A stretch of 44,038 bases of DNA from JANNXQ01 sp038238555 (GTDB lineage: Bacteria; Verrucomicrobiota; Verrucomicrobiia; Chthoniobacterales; Chthoniobacteraceae), in assembly GCA_038238555.1 (NCBI GenBank), contig JBBRXP010000026.1, forward strand, positions 1 to 44,038, read 5' to 3'. The position numbers were made by a program, and so were the translations under genes. How positions within the stretch are numbered: the stretch's first letter is position 1; each line of letters starts with the position of its first letter. Below, piece after piece: positions 1 through 9,851 of this stretch. The notes under the pieces were generated by a model that did no database searches, was not told the DNA's origin, and saw nothing but the letters and a program-made list of their open reading frames with translations.

Positions 1-58
1 CGGCCTGGCGGAGGAAACCGCGACGAGTCGCGGGAGTGGAATAATAGTCGGTGTTCAT
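1..58 (-). CDS. DUF1501 family protein, N-terminal fragment (runs off window)
   Basis: Reading the minus strand from the ATG at 58 gives 19 residues, MNTDYYSTPATRRGFLRQA, before the window ends. The TRRGFLRQA stretch is a twin-arginine (Tat) export motif. The gene starts 10 bases after the stop of the DUF1800 gene on the same strand. DUF1501 proteins usually carry a Tat signal and very often lie directly downstream of a DUF1800 gene, so the assignment rests on signal plus position. Nothing of the DUF1501 domain itself is visible. The pair is probably cotranscribed and exported. The biochemical function of both families is unknown. Confidence 0.7.
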   Translation of the reverse strand, partial: MNTDYYSTPATRRGFLRQA

Positions 59-68
59 ACGATGGGGC

Positions 69-3000
69 TTATTTCTGGGCTGCGAATTCGGCGGAGGTGA
101 GGATTAAGTGAATGACCCCCCGCACCCGGTCGCGCATTTGTGGGTTCGTCGGCGTAGGGTTGGTCAGCGGGAAGTTCGCGTTATTGCCGACAAAGTTCTG
201 GATCGTCGTTTTTGTGGAACCATTCAGAGGAACGCCCACGAGGAGATTTGCAAGTTCGTCGATTAAGGCAGGGATCCCTCCGTTGGCTGTCTTTGCAATC
301 GTCATATAGGGCTTGATATCCATCACCACACTGCCTCCCCCGTTGTTGAAGCTGGATAGGCCGTTCGCATTGCCGTTCCCTCCACTTCCTGATACGAACA
401 TGTTGGTGATGCTATTGGTCAAGTTCACGATGTTTGTATCCGTCGTGAGTTGAAACTCCGGTGAGTCGGTGCCGGTATTGGCCAAGGTTCCGGGGAATTT
501 GTAGTCAGGGAAGAAGAAGTTGAATACAGTCGGTGCGTTCAGTGGTGTTTGCGACAAGGAGTTATCGGTCGAGCCGAGAACAAATGTGCTTTGATTGACC
601 TTCACTGTCCCCGAACGCCCAAGCGGTGCAGAGAGCAATGGCCAGAGGGTGACACCATTCGCCGATCGATTGTTCGGAGCCGGATACGTCCCCGTCGGGT
701 AAACAGGTGGGAAGGTCACGGTGATGTGATCCTCATCTGTGACGACGCTCACCACATATTCGGCATCCTGGGGGTCGTTGGTGCTTACCACTGGCGCATC
801 CACCCACACGTGATTACCCACGAGCAAGCTATGGTTGACGAATGTGGGAAACTTTAGCGTGGTAACCCCTGAGGTGGTGGTGACGCTATAACCCGCGGTG
901 ACTTTTGGAATCAGCACATTGCCCGCGCGAGCGGTAGCCGGGGTATCGGCAGTAGTTACAGTGAACGATGTCCCGTTGGTCAGGACGTCATAGATTCCGT
1001 CCACCGGAATCGCCGCGCCGCCAGCGGCTGTCTGTGTGAGGAAGCCCAGGTAAACCCGGCTCTTGGTCGTCCTAGCCACCGCCCCGTTGGCAGTCGTGGT
1101 GGAGTCGGTGCAGTTAACGGGGATCGTAAACGTCGTTCCGTCCACCACCGTCGCTACAAACGTGGAGTTTATCGAAGGACTAAACACGCCTCCCGAGACG
1201 CCACTAATCACCACTAGAAGTCCGTTAGTAAGATTGTGCGCTGCGCTCGTCGTGACAGTGCAAGGGTTGCCGACTGCGAAGCTGGAGATTGCGACGGTGG
1301 TACCCCCGATGGTCACGTCCGTCGGAGGGCCCGCGGTGCTCACTGTCATCGTGTTACTTCCCGCTGGCTGGCTGTAAGCAACGTTGACCATCCCCGTTGC
1401 ACTTACGGCGAGGGTATTTGCGCCGACAATTGCGGCGCTTGCAACGGAAGTCGGGGCTATGGTGCAGCGGATGGCGCCAACCGAATCAGCGACGGTGAAG
1501 GAGGTCGGATCGATAACGGTGACTGTGAAGGAAGCATTGATGGATGTGCCGTTCGTGCCATTGGAGTAACTCCCACCGCTCACCCCGCTGATGGTAATGC
1601 CGTTGCCGTTGCTCAGTCCGTGAGGAAGGGCAGTCGTGATCACGCAAGGGTTGGCAACGGTGATGCTGGAGATTCCCAGGGTGGAAACGATCGAGTAAGT
1701 GGTGCTAGTTGGATTGTTGAACGGATCAGGGCCCGGAACTTGATTGTGGAAGTCGAGGCTCACGGCAAAGCCCGTGCTGAAATCATTGGGAGTCGAAGTG
1801 ACGAGCTGAAGCCTGTTGGAGTTAATACCGGTAAGCTGGGTGTAGGTGCCGGCATAGCTGCTCGCGGGGAATGCGCGCGCGGGGCCGGTGAGACGCATGA
1901 CCGGCTCGCGCTGCTTGCCGAAGGTGGCCGAGGCGAGCGCGGCCGTGGTGCTCCTTGCTTCGCCATCAAGCAGAATTTGCCGGAACACCGCGGATAAGTC
2001 GCCTCGCACCCCTGAGCCGTTGTCCTTGAATTTCTGTACGACCCGATAGAGATAACCGGGAGTAGGATCGCTGGTGACGAGCCGTTGAATGAGCTGGCGG
2101 CATATATAAGGAGCAACGTTGGAGTCGTTCACGATATTATCGATGGCCGTTTCCAGTTCCTTGAGCCCGTATTGGTCGTAGGGATGGGGCACGGTGCTTC
2201 CGGCATTGTCGGACTGCGATCCCGCGATGGCGGCGATGCCGCCCGTCCCGAACGCAGCGGCCTTCACGGTCGGGCCGGTTACTGTCCCGCCGGAGCCGGC
2301 GGCCCCGGTGCAAGCAACTGGAACCGTGAAGGCGGTGGCGGAAGTAACTGTAACTTGGAACGACGTGTTGATTGCGCTGAGACCGCCCGTGAATGTGCCG
2401 GTCGCAACGCCAGCCATCGTCACCGTATCTCCGGTTGTTAATCCGTGAACCGTCGAAGTGTTGACGGTGCATGGATTGCCGGTCCCGATGCTGCCGATGG
2501 TCACGCGCGGGGTCCGGCCTGTGGCCGCGGGGCTCACCACGTTGTCCAGAAGGAGCTTCGCATTGAGATCATGCTGGGTAGGCACCAGGAGCATGGGGTC
2601 CAGATAATTAGCCGCTGGGCCGAAACTTGTGGGAAGACGCCCGCTGGCTTGAAGGTTCTGCGCGTAATTCCATCCCGTGAGCAAGGCCGACATGCCGAGG
2701 ATCGTAGATTGGCTATAAGTCGGCACGAGATTGCCGTTGGAATCGAGCACGAGCTTGCCGTCATCCCACGCATGGTTGAGGCCCACCGAGAAGAGCTGCA
2801 TGATTTCGCGGGCATAGTTCTCGTTTGGATGACGTCCGATGGTGTCATCGCCCTTTTGATTCGCCCGCATGTCGAGATACAAACCCATCGCCGGTGTGAG
2901 GGTGACACTTTTTAGGACTCCACGGAAGTTACCGCTGTCAGCGAGGCCCGATGTGGGCAGACAGTAATCCACAAGAGTATCGTAATAGTCTGCAAGTGCG

Positions 3001-6000
3001 CGGCCGTTCCTTTGCAGAGGTCCGTTGGTATCGTTGCCGTAGGAGACCACCAGGATCTCACTAAGAGCGAATGCCAGCCGCTGGCGCAGTTGGTCGGGCG
3101 CTGTAATCGAGTACTTCCACCATGTGTTAGTGAACAATGCAGAAGGGTAGAGGTTGTTATAGTCTGCGGTGATTCCGGCAACCACATCATTGGAAGTATG
3201 AGTCGGTGTCTTGGTAAGTTGATCCGTGATCCATGCAGCAAATCCATTCGCCTTGACGTAGGCCACATCCGAAGGGCTGGCTCCGAAGCTCGCCTGATTC
3301 AGGAAGCGGGCTGCAGGCGCATCATTGGATGCCACATCGGTGGCGGCCGGTTCCACGTAAAGCGCGGGATTCGGAGCGGTTTGCGAGCCATCGACCAGCG
3401 TGAGATTCCCGCGGATTTCCCCGTTCGGGTAAGTGACCGAATGAATGTTGAGGTAAAGCTTGCCTCGCTGGATTCCATCCAGGATCGAAGCGGCCGAGGG
3501 AAAAGTACCCACGGCGCCAAAATTCCATATGTAACCACCATCAGCGGTCCGAAGCTCCGGGTGGAACGTGTCCACGTCGTCGATGTCGTAAATGATCTCG
3601 CCTTGCGGATGGGTGTCGAAGGCATCGACGTGAAGATGATAGGCCGTCTTGGGCGAAGTTAGATTGCCGTAACTGAAGTGAAGGACAGCCGACGTGCCAG
3701 AGGCATCTACACGCAGGTTTGCCGAGCCGCTAGCCTTCGTGCTCGAGGCTCCCTGAGGTCCGAGATTAGCGGCATAGAGCGAGCCACCCGCCGGAGTGAC
3801 CGCCGGATAGTCATAAGGCTGGAAGACATAACTGGGGACTGTCCCGCTGAGAGGGTAGCCTTGCAGCGGTCCGCCTCCATTGGGAATGATGGGAGGCAGA
3901 CCATTTGCGTTGGGAGCACCGGCGACAGAAGGGACCGTGCCCACATCGTCCTGACACCATCCCACGGCGACATAGTCGTCCGCATCGGCTCCGGTGTTAT
4001 GGAGCACTTCAAAGTAGTATTTCTGCCCGGCCACCAATGCGAGCCACTGCGACTTCTGTGCGGCGCTCCAGATCTTCTTGCCCGTGCTCGCGCTCACCGA
4101 AGCTCGCCGGACTTTGTTCACATATTCGGAGTCATTGGAAATCCACAGTTCCGCCGCGTTGTTTGCCGCGATCCAAAAGTAGTAGTTACCCGTCTTGGGC
4201 GGCACCAAGTATCCCCGTAAGCGCTCTCCGGTGTTAGTTCCATAGTCCGTGTCGTCGTCGATGGCCGGGATGCTATCATGCGCAGGGGTGCCGGGCGGGA
4301 TCACGATATCGGACACCTTGTTGCCCCCGGCAGTGAGGATTTCGCGAGTGACACTGCCCACCGGGTAAATGGTGATGTTTACTATCGAGCTTCCCGTCAC
4401 TCCCGATGCGGCGCTGTTTTGAGCATTGATCGCGACGTTATAATAACCCGCCGCCGTCGGCGCGCCGTCGATCGTCCCGGTGCTCGCATTCAGAGTCAAG
4501 CCTGGCGGAAGCGGACCGCTATTGGCAGCCAGTGAGTAAGCGATGGGGCCGCTGATGTTCGGAGAAGTAACGCTGAAGTTAAACGGCGTGCCCACGTATC
4601 CAACCGCCGTCAGCGGCGAAGTGACCGCAGTCAGCTTGTTTGCCAGAGTCGGCGCGGTGAAGAGCCGGCTCTGCGGGACGATCTGCTTGATTTGGCTGGC
4701 GCTAAACCAGTAGAGGTGAGCCTCGGCGGTAGGGCTGAGAACGTTGTTCCAATACTCGATGACGATATCGTAAAGAACGCCGGCTTTGAGTTCGATGGTG
4801 TTGACGTAATCGGTGACGTTTTGAGTGAACCATCGGTCGATGATGAGGACGCCATTGATCCAAACCTTCGCGCTATCGTCGCTGCGGAAGTCGATGGAGT
4901 AAGTCTCGGAATACTGCGGAAGGATCTGCCCGGTCCACCGGACCGAGAAAGCACTGTTGGTGGAAGCGGGCGACATTCCGGCAGGCCCCGCGGTCGAGCC
5001 CCAGCCGTTGACGCCCGTGGCAAAGTCGATCACCGGATCGGTGCGCGTCATCTCCGCGCCGCCGGCAAAGATGCCCGTCTGCGTGGGGGAGTAAGTGGAC
5101 GACGAGGTGTTTTGGTATTGTCCGGTCAACCCTGTGCCCGTGGCATTACCCGCCGGATTGATCACCACACTGCCACTGATGGAAGAACCCAAGGAATACC
5201 CACCGCCCGCCATCGCTCTCACGATCGCCGTGACATTCGTCTTAAGGCTGGCATTCGCTCTTGGATTCACATTGAGCACGACTGAACTTTGCCCCGGACT
5301 GAAAGTCACCGAAGCCGGCAACGCATCGTAGTCGATCCCCTCAGCAGCGGTGCCCGACTTCTCCAGCGCAACGGTGATGGTATTGAAAGTCAACGGTCCC
5401 GAGCGGTTGATGGAAATCGCGCCAGTTTCCACTGGTGGGGTTGCCGCATTTGGGGGCTGCGTCGCCGAGTACTTGATCGCACTGACAGTCACCACGCCCG
5501 AAGTGGCCACCGCGGAAGTAAGCGCCGTGAGATCGTTTCCCCCGGGCACCCCGCTTGTGTTGGCATTGTTTGGGTTATAGCCGGCGATTTTTTCGGCCCA
5601 ATCCCCCACCCCGTCACTGTCAGAGTCGAGGTCCAAAACAATCACACGATAGAATGTCCCGGCGACTTTCGGAATGGTCAGAGTTTTCGGATTTCCATCC
5701 CCGGTCACATTGAGGGCCGGAACCACCGCCGCCCAACCCGCACTATTCGCGAGGTTGGTATTACTCTGAGCCACATAAGACTTACCATCCATCGTCGGAA
5801 AGCTGAGCAGCACCGAAGTGGCATTGGTTGTCGCGGTGGTAAGCTTGATAACCGAACTTGCCGAGAAAGGATTGGTACCCGCGGAAATCTCCGCCCCATT
5901 CTTTACTCCGTCGCCATCGTCATCCGCGGCTTTCCACGCGGCACTGGCCAATTGGGCATCGGTGACGCTGTATTTTAGCTTCCAAATTTGCTCGTTGATT

Positions 6001-6104
6001 GTCTGATCCACCGCTCGCAGCGGAGAGCCGAGTGCGAGCAAGGCGAGGAGGACTGCGCCGGCGCGTGGGATGTTGGTGGAATTGTCAGGACGGGATGTGT
6101 TCAT
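69..6104 (-). CDS. Giant secreted DUF1800 protein with Calx-beta, PA14, Ig-like and CHRD modules
   Basis: This 2011-residue protein has an N-terminal signal peptide (about 1-31). Visible modules in order: thrombospondin-3-like acidic repeats (ADDDGDGVKNGAE near 60 and DLDSDSDGVGDW near 157); a Calx-beta-like region about 205-315; a PA14-like domain about 327-485; a putative Ig (He_PIG) domain about 487-580; a second PA14-like stretch about 585-720; a CHRD domain about 755-905 (YHLHVDAFDTHPQGE, LNIHSVTYPNGEIRGN); and DUF1800 from about 930 to the end (AARFLNQASFGASPSDV, HPNENYAREIMQLFSVGL, RVRGVIHLILTSAEF). Inside DUF1800 lie several extra beta-rich repeats near 1200-1280, 1470-1555, 1600-1690 and 1735-1800, so it is roughly twice the usual domain length. 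It pairs with the downstream DUF1501 gene. An extracellular or envelope role is inferred; no enzymatic activity is established for the family. By eye the composition is lower in GC than its neighbours, fitting a Thr/Ser/Asn-rich secreted protein. Confidence 0.93.
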   Translation of the reverse strand: MNTSRPDNSTNIPRAGAVLLALLALGSPLRAVDQTINEQIWKLKYSVTDAQLASAAWKAADDDGDGVKNGAEISAGTNPFSASSVIKLTTATTNATSVLLSFPTMDGKSYVAQSNTNLANSAGWAAVVPALNVTGDGNPKTLTIPKVAGTFYRVIVLDLDSDSDGVGDWAEKIAGYNPNNANTSGVPGGNDLTALTSAVATSGVVTVSAIKYSATQPPNAATPPVETGAISINRSGPLTFNTITVALEKSGTAAEGIDYDALPASVTFSPGQSSVVLNVNPRANASLKTNVTAIVRAMAGGGYSLGSSISGSVVINPAGNATGTGLTGQYQNTSSSTYSPTQTGIFAGGAEMTRTDPVIDFATGVNGWGSTAGPAGMSPASTNSAFSVRWTGQILPQYSETYSIDFRSDDSAKVWINGVLIIDRWFTQNVTDYVNTIELKAGVLYDIVIEYWNNVLSPTAEAHLYWFSASQIKQIVPQSRLFTAPTLANKLTAVTSPLTAVGYVGTPFNFSVTSPNISGPIAYSLAANSGPLPPGLTLNASTGTIDGAPTAAGYYNVAINAQNSAASGVTGSSIVNITIYPVGSVTREILTAGGNKVSDIVIPPGTPAHDSIPAIDDDTDYGTNTGERLRGYLVPPKTGNYYFWIAANNAAELWISNDSEYVNKVRRASVSASTGKKIWSAAQKSQWLALVAGQKYYFEVLHNTGADADDYVAVGWCQDDVGTVPSVAGAPNANGLPPIIPNGGGPLQGYPLSGTVPSYVFQPYDYPAVTPAGGSLYAANLGPQGASSTKASGSANLRVDASGTSAVLHFSYGNLTSPKTAYHLHVDAFDTHPQGEIIYDIDDVDTFHPELRTADGGYIWNFGAVGTFPSAASILDGIQRGKLYLNIHSVTYPNGEIRGNLTLVDGSQTAPNPALYVEPAATDVASNDAPAARFLNQASFGASPSDVAYVKANGFAAWITDQLTKTPTHTSNDVVAGITADYNNLYPSALFTNTWWKYSITAPDQLRQRLAFALSEILVVSYGNDTNGPLQRNGRALADYYDTLVDYCLPTSGLADSGNFRGVLKSVTLTPAMGLYLDMRANQKGDDTIGRHPNENYAREIMQLFSVGLNHAWDDGKLVLDSNGNLVPTYSQSTILGMSALLTGWNYAQNLQASGRLPTSFGPAANYLDPMLLVPTQHDLNAKLLLDNVVSPAATGRTPRVTIGSIGTGNPCTVNTSTVHGLTTGDTVTMAGVATGTFTGGLSAINTSFQVTVTSATAFTVPVACTGAAGSGGTVTGPTVKAAAFGTGGIAAIAGSQSDNAGSTVPHPYDQYGLKELETAIDNIVNDSNVAPYICRQLIQRLVTSDPTPGYLYRVVQKFKDNGSGVRGDLSAVFRQILLDGEARSTTAALASATFGKQREPVMRLTGPARAFPASSYAGTYTQLTGINSNRLQLVTSTPNDFSTGFAVSLDFHNQVPGPDPFNNPTSTTYSIVSTLGISSITVANPCVITTALPHGLSNGNGITISGVSGGSYSNGTNGTSINASFTVTVIDPTSFTVADSVGAIRCTIAPTSVASAAIVGANTLAVSATGMVNVAYSQPAGSNTMTVSTAGPPTDVTIGGTTVAISSFAVGNPCTVTTSAAHNLTNGLLVVISGVSGGVFSPSINSTFVATVVDGTTFTIPVNCTDSTTTANGAVARTTKSRVYLGFLTQTAAGGAAIPVDGIYDVLTNGTSFTVTTADTPATARAGNVLIPKVTAGYSVTTTSGVTTLKFPTFVNHSLLVGNHVWVDAPVVSTNDPQDAEYVVSVVTDEDHITVTFPPVYPTGTYPAPNNRSANGVTLWPLLSAPLGRSGTVKVNQSTFVLGSTDNSLSQTPLNAPTVFNFFFPDYKFPGTLANTGTDSPEFQLTTDTNIVNLTNSITNMFVSGSGGNGNANGLSSFNNGGGSVVMDIKPYMTIAKTANGGIPALIDELANLLVGVPLNGSTKTTIQNFVGNNANFPLTNPTPTNPQMRDRVRGVIHLILTSAEFAAQK

Positions 6105-6540
6105 GGGCTCTTGGGGTTACTTCGATTTAAGCTGATCTTGGCGGGGTTCCGAAACCCTGGCTCGTCGGGATTCGTTGCGCAGATGAATGAGGGATGGATA
6201 ATTTTTCTTCCTCGCGGAGATATGGATCGCGTTTGGAACAACTTTTCAACGCAAGAAAGGGGGGGTGGACATCGCGCAAGCGACGCATGAAGGGGTGAAA
6301 TGACGGAATTCACGGACGAGGGCTGCGCCAGAGATTCTGAGCGCCTGCTAGGGGGCGGCGAGGCGGAGATTAGAAGATTCGATCAAGCGCGCAAGAAAAA
6401 TTTTTCCTCTCACAAAAATTCGCGCCGTCCTGCCGCGCCAGCGCTCTGCAAAGTGCAAAGCACAGAAGGAAACGACGGACGTTCAACACGCGCGCTTCCG
6501 GCGTTCAATACTTTGAGCGTCGGAGTCTGGGGGTTGAGAA
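6105..6540. other. Intergenic region between DUF1800 and RRM genes
   Basis: These 436 bases separate two minus-strand genes. They should hold the 3' end signals of the RRM gene and the promoter and leader of the DUF1800 gene. I found no convincing reading frame, no clear Shine-Dalgarno before the DUF1800 ATG and no clear sigma-70 promoter. A small hairpin (GGGTT/AACCC) lies near 6157-6170 in the presumed leader. The short frames here show no recognisable protein features. Confidence 0.5.
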
Positions 6541-7050
6541 TCAGGCCGGTGTCTTGGCTCCGCTGACCACGAGCTTGCGGCCCATGAATTCTTTGTCGTG
6601 CAGTTCGAGCACTGCGCGTCGCGCCTCCTCGACGGTCGTCATGGTCACAAAGCCGAAGCCCTTCGACCTCTCGGAGTCTTTGTGGCTTACCACTTCGGAG
6701 TTGGTGACTTTGCCGACGCCGCTGAATAGCTCGGAGAGATCACTCTCCAAAGCGGCGTAACTTAAGTTGCCGACATATAACTTCGGCGAGGTTACTTCCA
6801 CGGCCTCGGGCTTGCGAGCCGCGCGCGGAGTATAGGCGGGAACCGCGCGTGCCGGGCGATTGGATTCAGACTTCGCCCTTGCGCCGTTGGAAGACTTCGG
6901 CGCCGGACTAAAGAACGAGATGATTTTTTGCCAAAAGCTCTGTGGAGCGGACGCTGGCGGATAGGATGGGCGCGGCGTTTCGTCTGAATTGCGAGGGCGA
7001 CGTCCGCCGCCACGACGGCGGCCCGAGCCCCGGGATTCCTGGGATTTCAT
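6541..7050 (-). CDS. RNA-binding protein with C-terminal RRM domain
   Basis: The protein has 169 residues. The C-terminal part (about 90-165) is a single RNA recognition motif with RNP2 (KLYVGNLSY) and RNP1 (SKGFGFVTM) both intact, including the aromatic residues that stack on RNA bases. The first 90 residues are basic and low complexity (GRRRGGGRRPR at the start, then Ser/Pro/Ala/Arg-rich), with a short hydrophobic patch SFWQKIISFFS. Bacterial RRM proteins of this kind bind single-stranded RNA and are often cold-induced in cyanobacteria; the target here is unknown. The start is the only ATG giving the basic tail. The leader upstream contains CA-rich tracts near 7050-7080. It appears to be monocistronic. 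Confidence 0.9.
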   Translation of the reverse strand: MKSQESRGSGRRRGGGRRPRNSDETPRPSYPPASAPQSFWQKIISFFSPAPKSSNGARAKSESNRPARAVPAYTPRAARKPEAVEVTSPKLYVGNLSYAALESDLSELFSGVGKVTNSEVVSHKDSERSKGFGFVTMTTVEEARRAVLELHDKEFMGRKLVVSGAKTPA

Positions 7051-7464
7051 GTGTGTGTGATTTTAGGGTGGATGTGTGTGATGTGCCGGCGAAGCGCACG
7101 CTGGGTGCACTGTCGATGACGCGGCTGCGCGGCATCGCTTTCGGATGACTTCGCCGAGAGGAGCAAGGAGCTAGGGCCACAAGGAGCTTCCCGCCGAGCC
7201 TTTCCGAGCGCGGTGCAATACGCCACCGCAGTGCCGGGAGGAGGTAGTCGATCAGAAGGAAGAGGGAGAAGAATCTGCTCATCTGTCGGGATACTGGCTC
7301 TGGGGAATTTCAAGCGCGCCGAAGCCCTTGGTTCACCTTGCTGCCCGGCGAGTTAGTAAGCGAGCTTGCGCGTGCGGGCAAGGTGAAACATGGCGGAAAG
7401 ACGCCAAGGAACATATTTTCCGATGCTTGTTGCGGTGTGCGGCGAGGCCGCTCCCTTTATCCCC
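7051..7464. repeat. Intergenic region with inverted repeat at 7332-7387
   Basis: This 414-base stretch lies between the divergently transcribed RRM and cytochrome genes and must carry both promoters, although none is obvious. It contains an interrupted inverted repeat: TTCACCTT at 7332-7339 pairs with AAGGTGAA at 7380-7387, and GCCCG at 7343-7347 pairs with CGGGC at 7375-7379. The frame downstream stays open upstream of the chosen ATG at 7465, but the extra 25 codons lack a signal-peptide character. I see no other gene here. Confidence 0.45.
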
Positions 7465-9801
7465 ATGACTCTTCGTGCCGCACTCCTTGCAGCCGCCGCG
7501 CTTTCGATTGTGCTCAATCCCGCTCGCGCCGCGGAGCAACCGTTGAGTTTCAATCGCGACATCCGCCCCATCCTCTCCGAGATCTGCTTCTCGTGCCACG
7601 GCCCGGACAAGAAAGCGCGCAAGGCCGGCCGCCGGCTCGACACGCGCGAGGGCGCGCTGGCGGAAAGCGACGGCGTGCGGGCCATCGTGCCGGGCGATCT
7701 GGCGGCGAGCGAGCTGGTCGCACGCATCGTCTCGCAGGATCCCGATGAACGGATGCCGCCGCCCGAGAGCGAGCGGAAGCTCACGGCGCGGCAGATCGCG
7801 ATGTTGCGGAAGTGGATCGAACAAGGCGCGCGGTGGGAGCCGCACTGGGCCTTCATCGCGCCGAAGCGGCCCGTTGTTCCAAAGAACTCAGAGATCAGAA
7901 ATCCGATCGACGCCTTCATCGGCGCGCGGCTCGAAAGTGAAGGGCTGAAGCCATCGCCTGAAGCAGACAAGACCACACTCATTCGCCGCGTGAGCTTCGA
8001 TCTCACCGGGCTGCCGCCGACACTTGCCGAGATCGATACCTTCCTCGCCGACACCGCGCCCGACGCTTACGAGCGGCTCGTCGATCGCCTGCTCGCCTCA
8101 CCGCGTTACGGCGAAAAGATGGCCGTGCATTGGCTCGACCTTGCGCGTTACGCAGACACGCACGGCTATCATCTCGACGCCGGGCGTGAGCAGTGGCCGT
8201 GGCGCGACTGGGTCGTCGCCTCCTTTAACCGCAACCAGCGCTTCGATGAATTTGTGACCTGGCAGCTCGCGGGCGACCTGCTGCCCGGCGCGACCGTGGA
8301 GCAGAAACTCGCGACCGGATTTGTCCGCAACAACATGATCAACTTCGAAGGCGGCGCGATCGCCGAGGAGTATCTCGCTGCCTACATCAAGGACCGGGTG
8401 AACACGGTCGGCACCGCTTTTCTCGGGCTCACCATCGCGTGCTGCGAGTGCCACGATCACAAGTTCGATCCGATCACGCAGAAGGACTTTTACCAGCTGT
8501 ATGCCTACTTCAATGCCGTGCCCGAGGCCGGCCTCGACGGACGCGATGGCAATGCCGCGCCGCTGCTCGAATTGCCGGCGTCGCCCGAGGTGACAAAGCG
8601 CATCGCGGCCGCGCAGGCGCGCGTGGCCGAAGCCGAGACTCTCAAGGCGGATTTAGAGAATGCGCGCGCGGAACTCAAAGCAGCGCGCAAGCTCATGCCC
8701 ACCGCGATGGTCATGCAACAGATGGACGCGCCGCGGGAAACGCACCTCCTCATCCGCGGTCAGTACAATCAGCCCGGCGATCTCGTGGAACCCGGCGTGC
8801 CCGCGAACTTCGGCGCGCTTCCGGCCGATGCGCCGAAGAATCGGCTCGCCCTCGCCCGGTGGATTGCCGCTCCGCAAAATCCGCTGATGGCGCGCGTGAC
8901 CGTGAACCGTTTTTGGAAAAACGCGATGGGCGCGGGCCTCGTGAAAACGCTCAACGATTTTGGCTCGCAAGGCGAGTGGCCGAGCCATCCCGAGCTGCTC
9001 GACTGGCTCGCCACGGAGTTCGTCGAGAGCGGCTGGGACGTGAAGCACATCGTGCGGCTCATCGTGACGTCCGGGACTTACCGCCAGTCGGCGCGCATCA
9101 CGCCGGAGTTGCGCGAGCGCGACTCCGACAATCGGCTCTGCGCGCGGGGCCCGCGTTTCCGCTTGAGCGCCGAGGAAATCCGCGACACGGCGCTGGCCGT
9201 GAGCGGCTTGCTCGCGCCGCGAATGGGCGGCCCGAGCGTCTCGCCCTATCAGCCCGAGGGCTTGTGGGAAGAGCTCAGCTCACGCGGCGATTCCAAGAAG
9301 TGGACCGCGCAATTCTTCGAGCTCAGCCACGGCGGGGATCTCTATCGCCGCTCGATGTACACTTTTTGGAAGCGCACCTGTCCGCCACCTCAGATGCAAA
9401 CCTTCGACGCGCCGGACCGCGAAGTGTGCACCGTAAACCGCGAGCGCACCAACACCCCGCTGCAAGCGCTCGTGACGCTCAACGACCCCACTTACATCGA
9501 GTCCGCCCGCAAGCTCGCGGAGCGCATGATGAAGAGCGGCGGCATCACACCCGCCGAGCGTGTGCAATTCGCCTTCCGTCTCACCACCGCCCGAGCCGCG
9601 AGCGACTCCGAACTCAAGATGCTGCTCTCGCTTTTCGACCGCATGAAATCGCGCTACACCGGCCAGCGAGAGGAAGCCCTGAAATTGCTCTCCACCGGGG
9701 AAGCACCGCGCGACGAGAACCTCGACGCCACGGAACTTGCAGCCTGGACGATGGTGGCGAGCACCATCCTGAATCTCGACGAAGCGATCACCAAAGGCTG
9801 A
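7465..9801 (+). CDS. DUF1549/DUF1553 protein with PVC-type cytochrome c domain
   Basis: The protein has 778 residues from the ATG at 7465, chosen because it gives a proper signal peptide (MTLRAALLAAAALSIVLNPARA). A planctomycete-type cytochrome c domain follows, with the haem motif CFSCH at residues 41-45 and the typical GPDKKARKAGRRLD continuation. Then come DUF1549 (from about 155; FDLTGLPPT, HWLDLARYADTHGYH), a short coiled-coil linker about 385-430 and DUF1553 up to the end (NRFWKNAMGAGLVKT, NRERTNTPLQALVTLNDPTY). The linker between the two DUFs is short compared with many relatives. Such proteins are exported and abundant in Planctomycetes and Verrucomicrobia; a role in polysaccharide degradation has been proposed but is not established. 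The usual DUF1501 partner is absent downstream, where a broken Uma2 gene lies on the other strand. Confidence 0.92.
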   Translation: MTLRAALLAAAALSIVLNPARAAEQPLSFNRDIRPILSEICFSCHGPDKKARKAGRRLDTREGALAESDGVRAIVPGDLAASELVARIVSQDPDERMPPPESERKLTARQIAMLRKWIEQGARWEPHWAFIAPKRPVVPKNSEIRNPIDAFIGARLESEGLKPSPEADKTTLIRRVSFDLTGLPPTLAEIDTFLADTAPDAYERLVDRLLASPRYGEKMAVHWLDLARYADTHGYHLDAGREQWPWRDWVVASFNRNQRFDEFVTWQLAGDLLPGATVEQKLATGFVRNNMINFEGGAIAEEYLAAYIKDRVNTVGTAFLGLTIACCECHDHKFDPITQKDFYQLYAYFNAVPEAGLDGRDGNAAPLLELPASPEVTKRIAAAQARVAEAETLKADLENARAELKAARKLMPTAMVMQQMDAPRETHLLIRGQYNQPGDLVEPGVPANFGALPADAPKNRLALARWIAAPQNPLMARVTVNRFWKNAMGAGLVKTLNDFGSQGEWPSHPELLDWLATEFVESGWDVKHIVRLIVTSGTYRQSARITPELRERDSDNRLCARGPRFRLSAEEIRDTALAVSGLLAPRMGGPSVSPYQPEGLWEELSSRGDSKKWTAQFFELSHGGDLYRRSMYTFWKRTCPPPQMQTFDAPDREVCTVNRERTNTPLQALVTLNDPTYIESARKLAERMMKSGGITPAERVQFAFRLTTARAASDSELKMLLSLFDRMKSRYTGQREEALKLLSTGEAPRDENLDATELAAWTMVASTILNLDEAITKG

Positions 9802-9851
9802 CTCGTGACTACCTCCGCCGAAGGCTTTTTTAACAAAGTAGAACTGGCCAA

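Noticed and set aside
8439..9833. Plus-strand frame of 464 codons inside the DUF1549/DUF1553 gene
   Set aside because: Arg/Ala-rich shadow in another frame of a clear gene.
9820..9836. Terminator after the DUF1549/DUF1553 gene (GCC-GAA-GGC then six T)
   Set aside because: The stem has only three pairs, too weak to call despite the T run.
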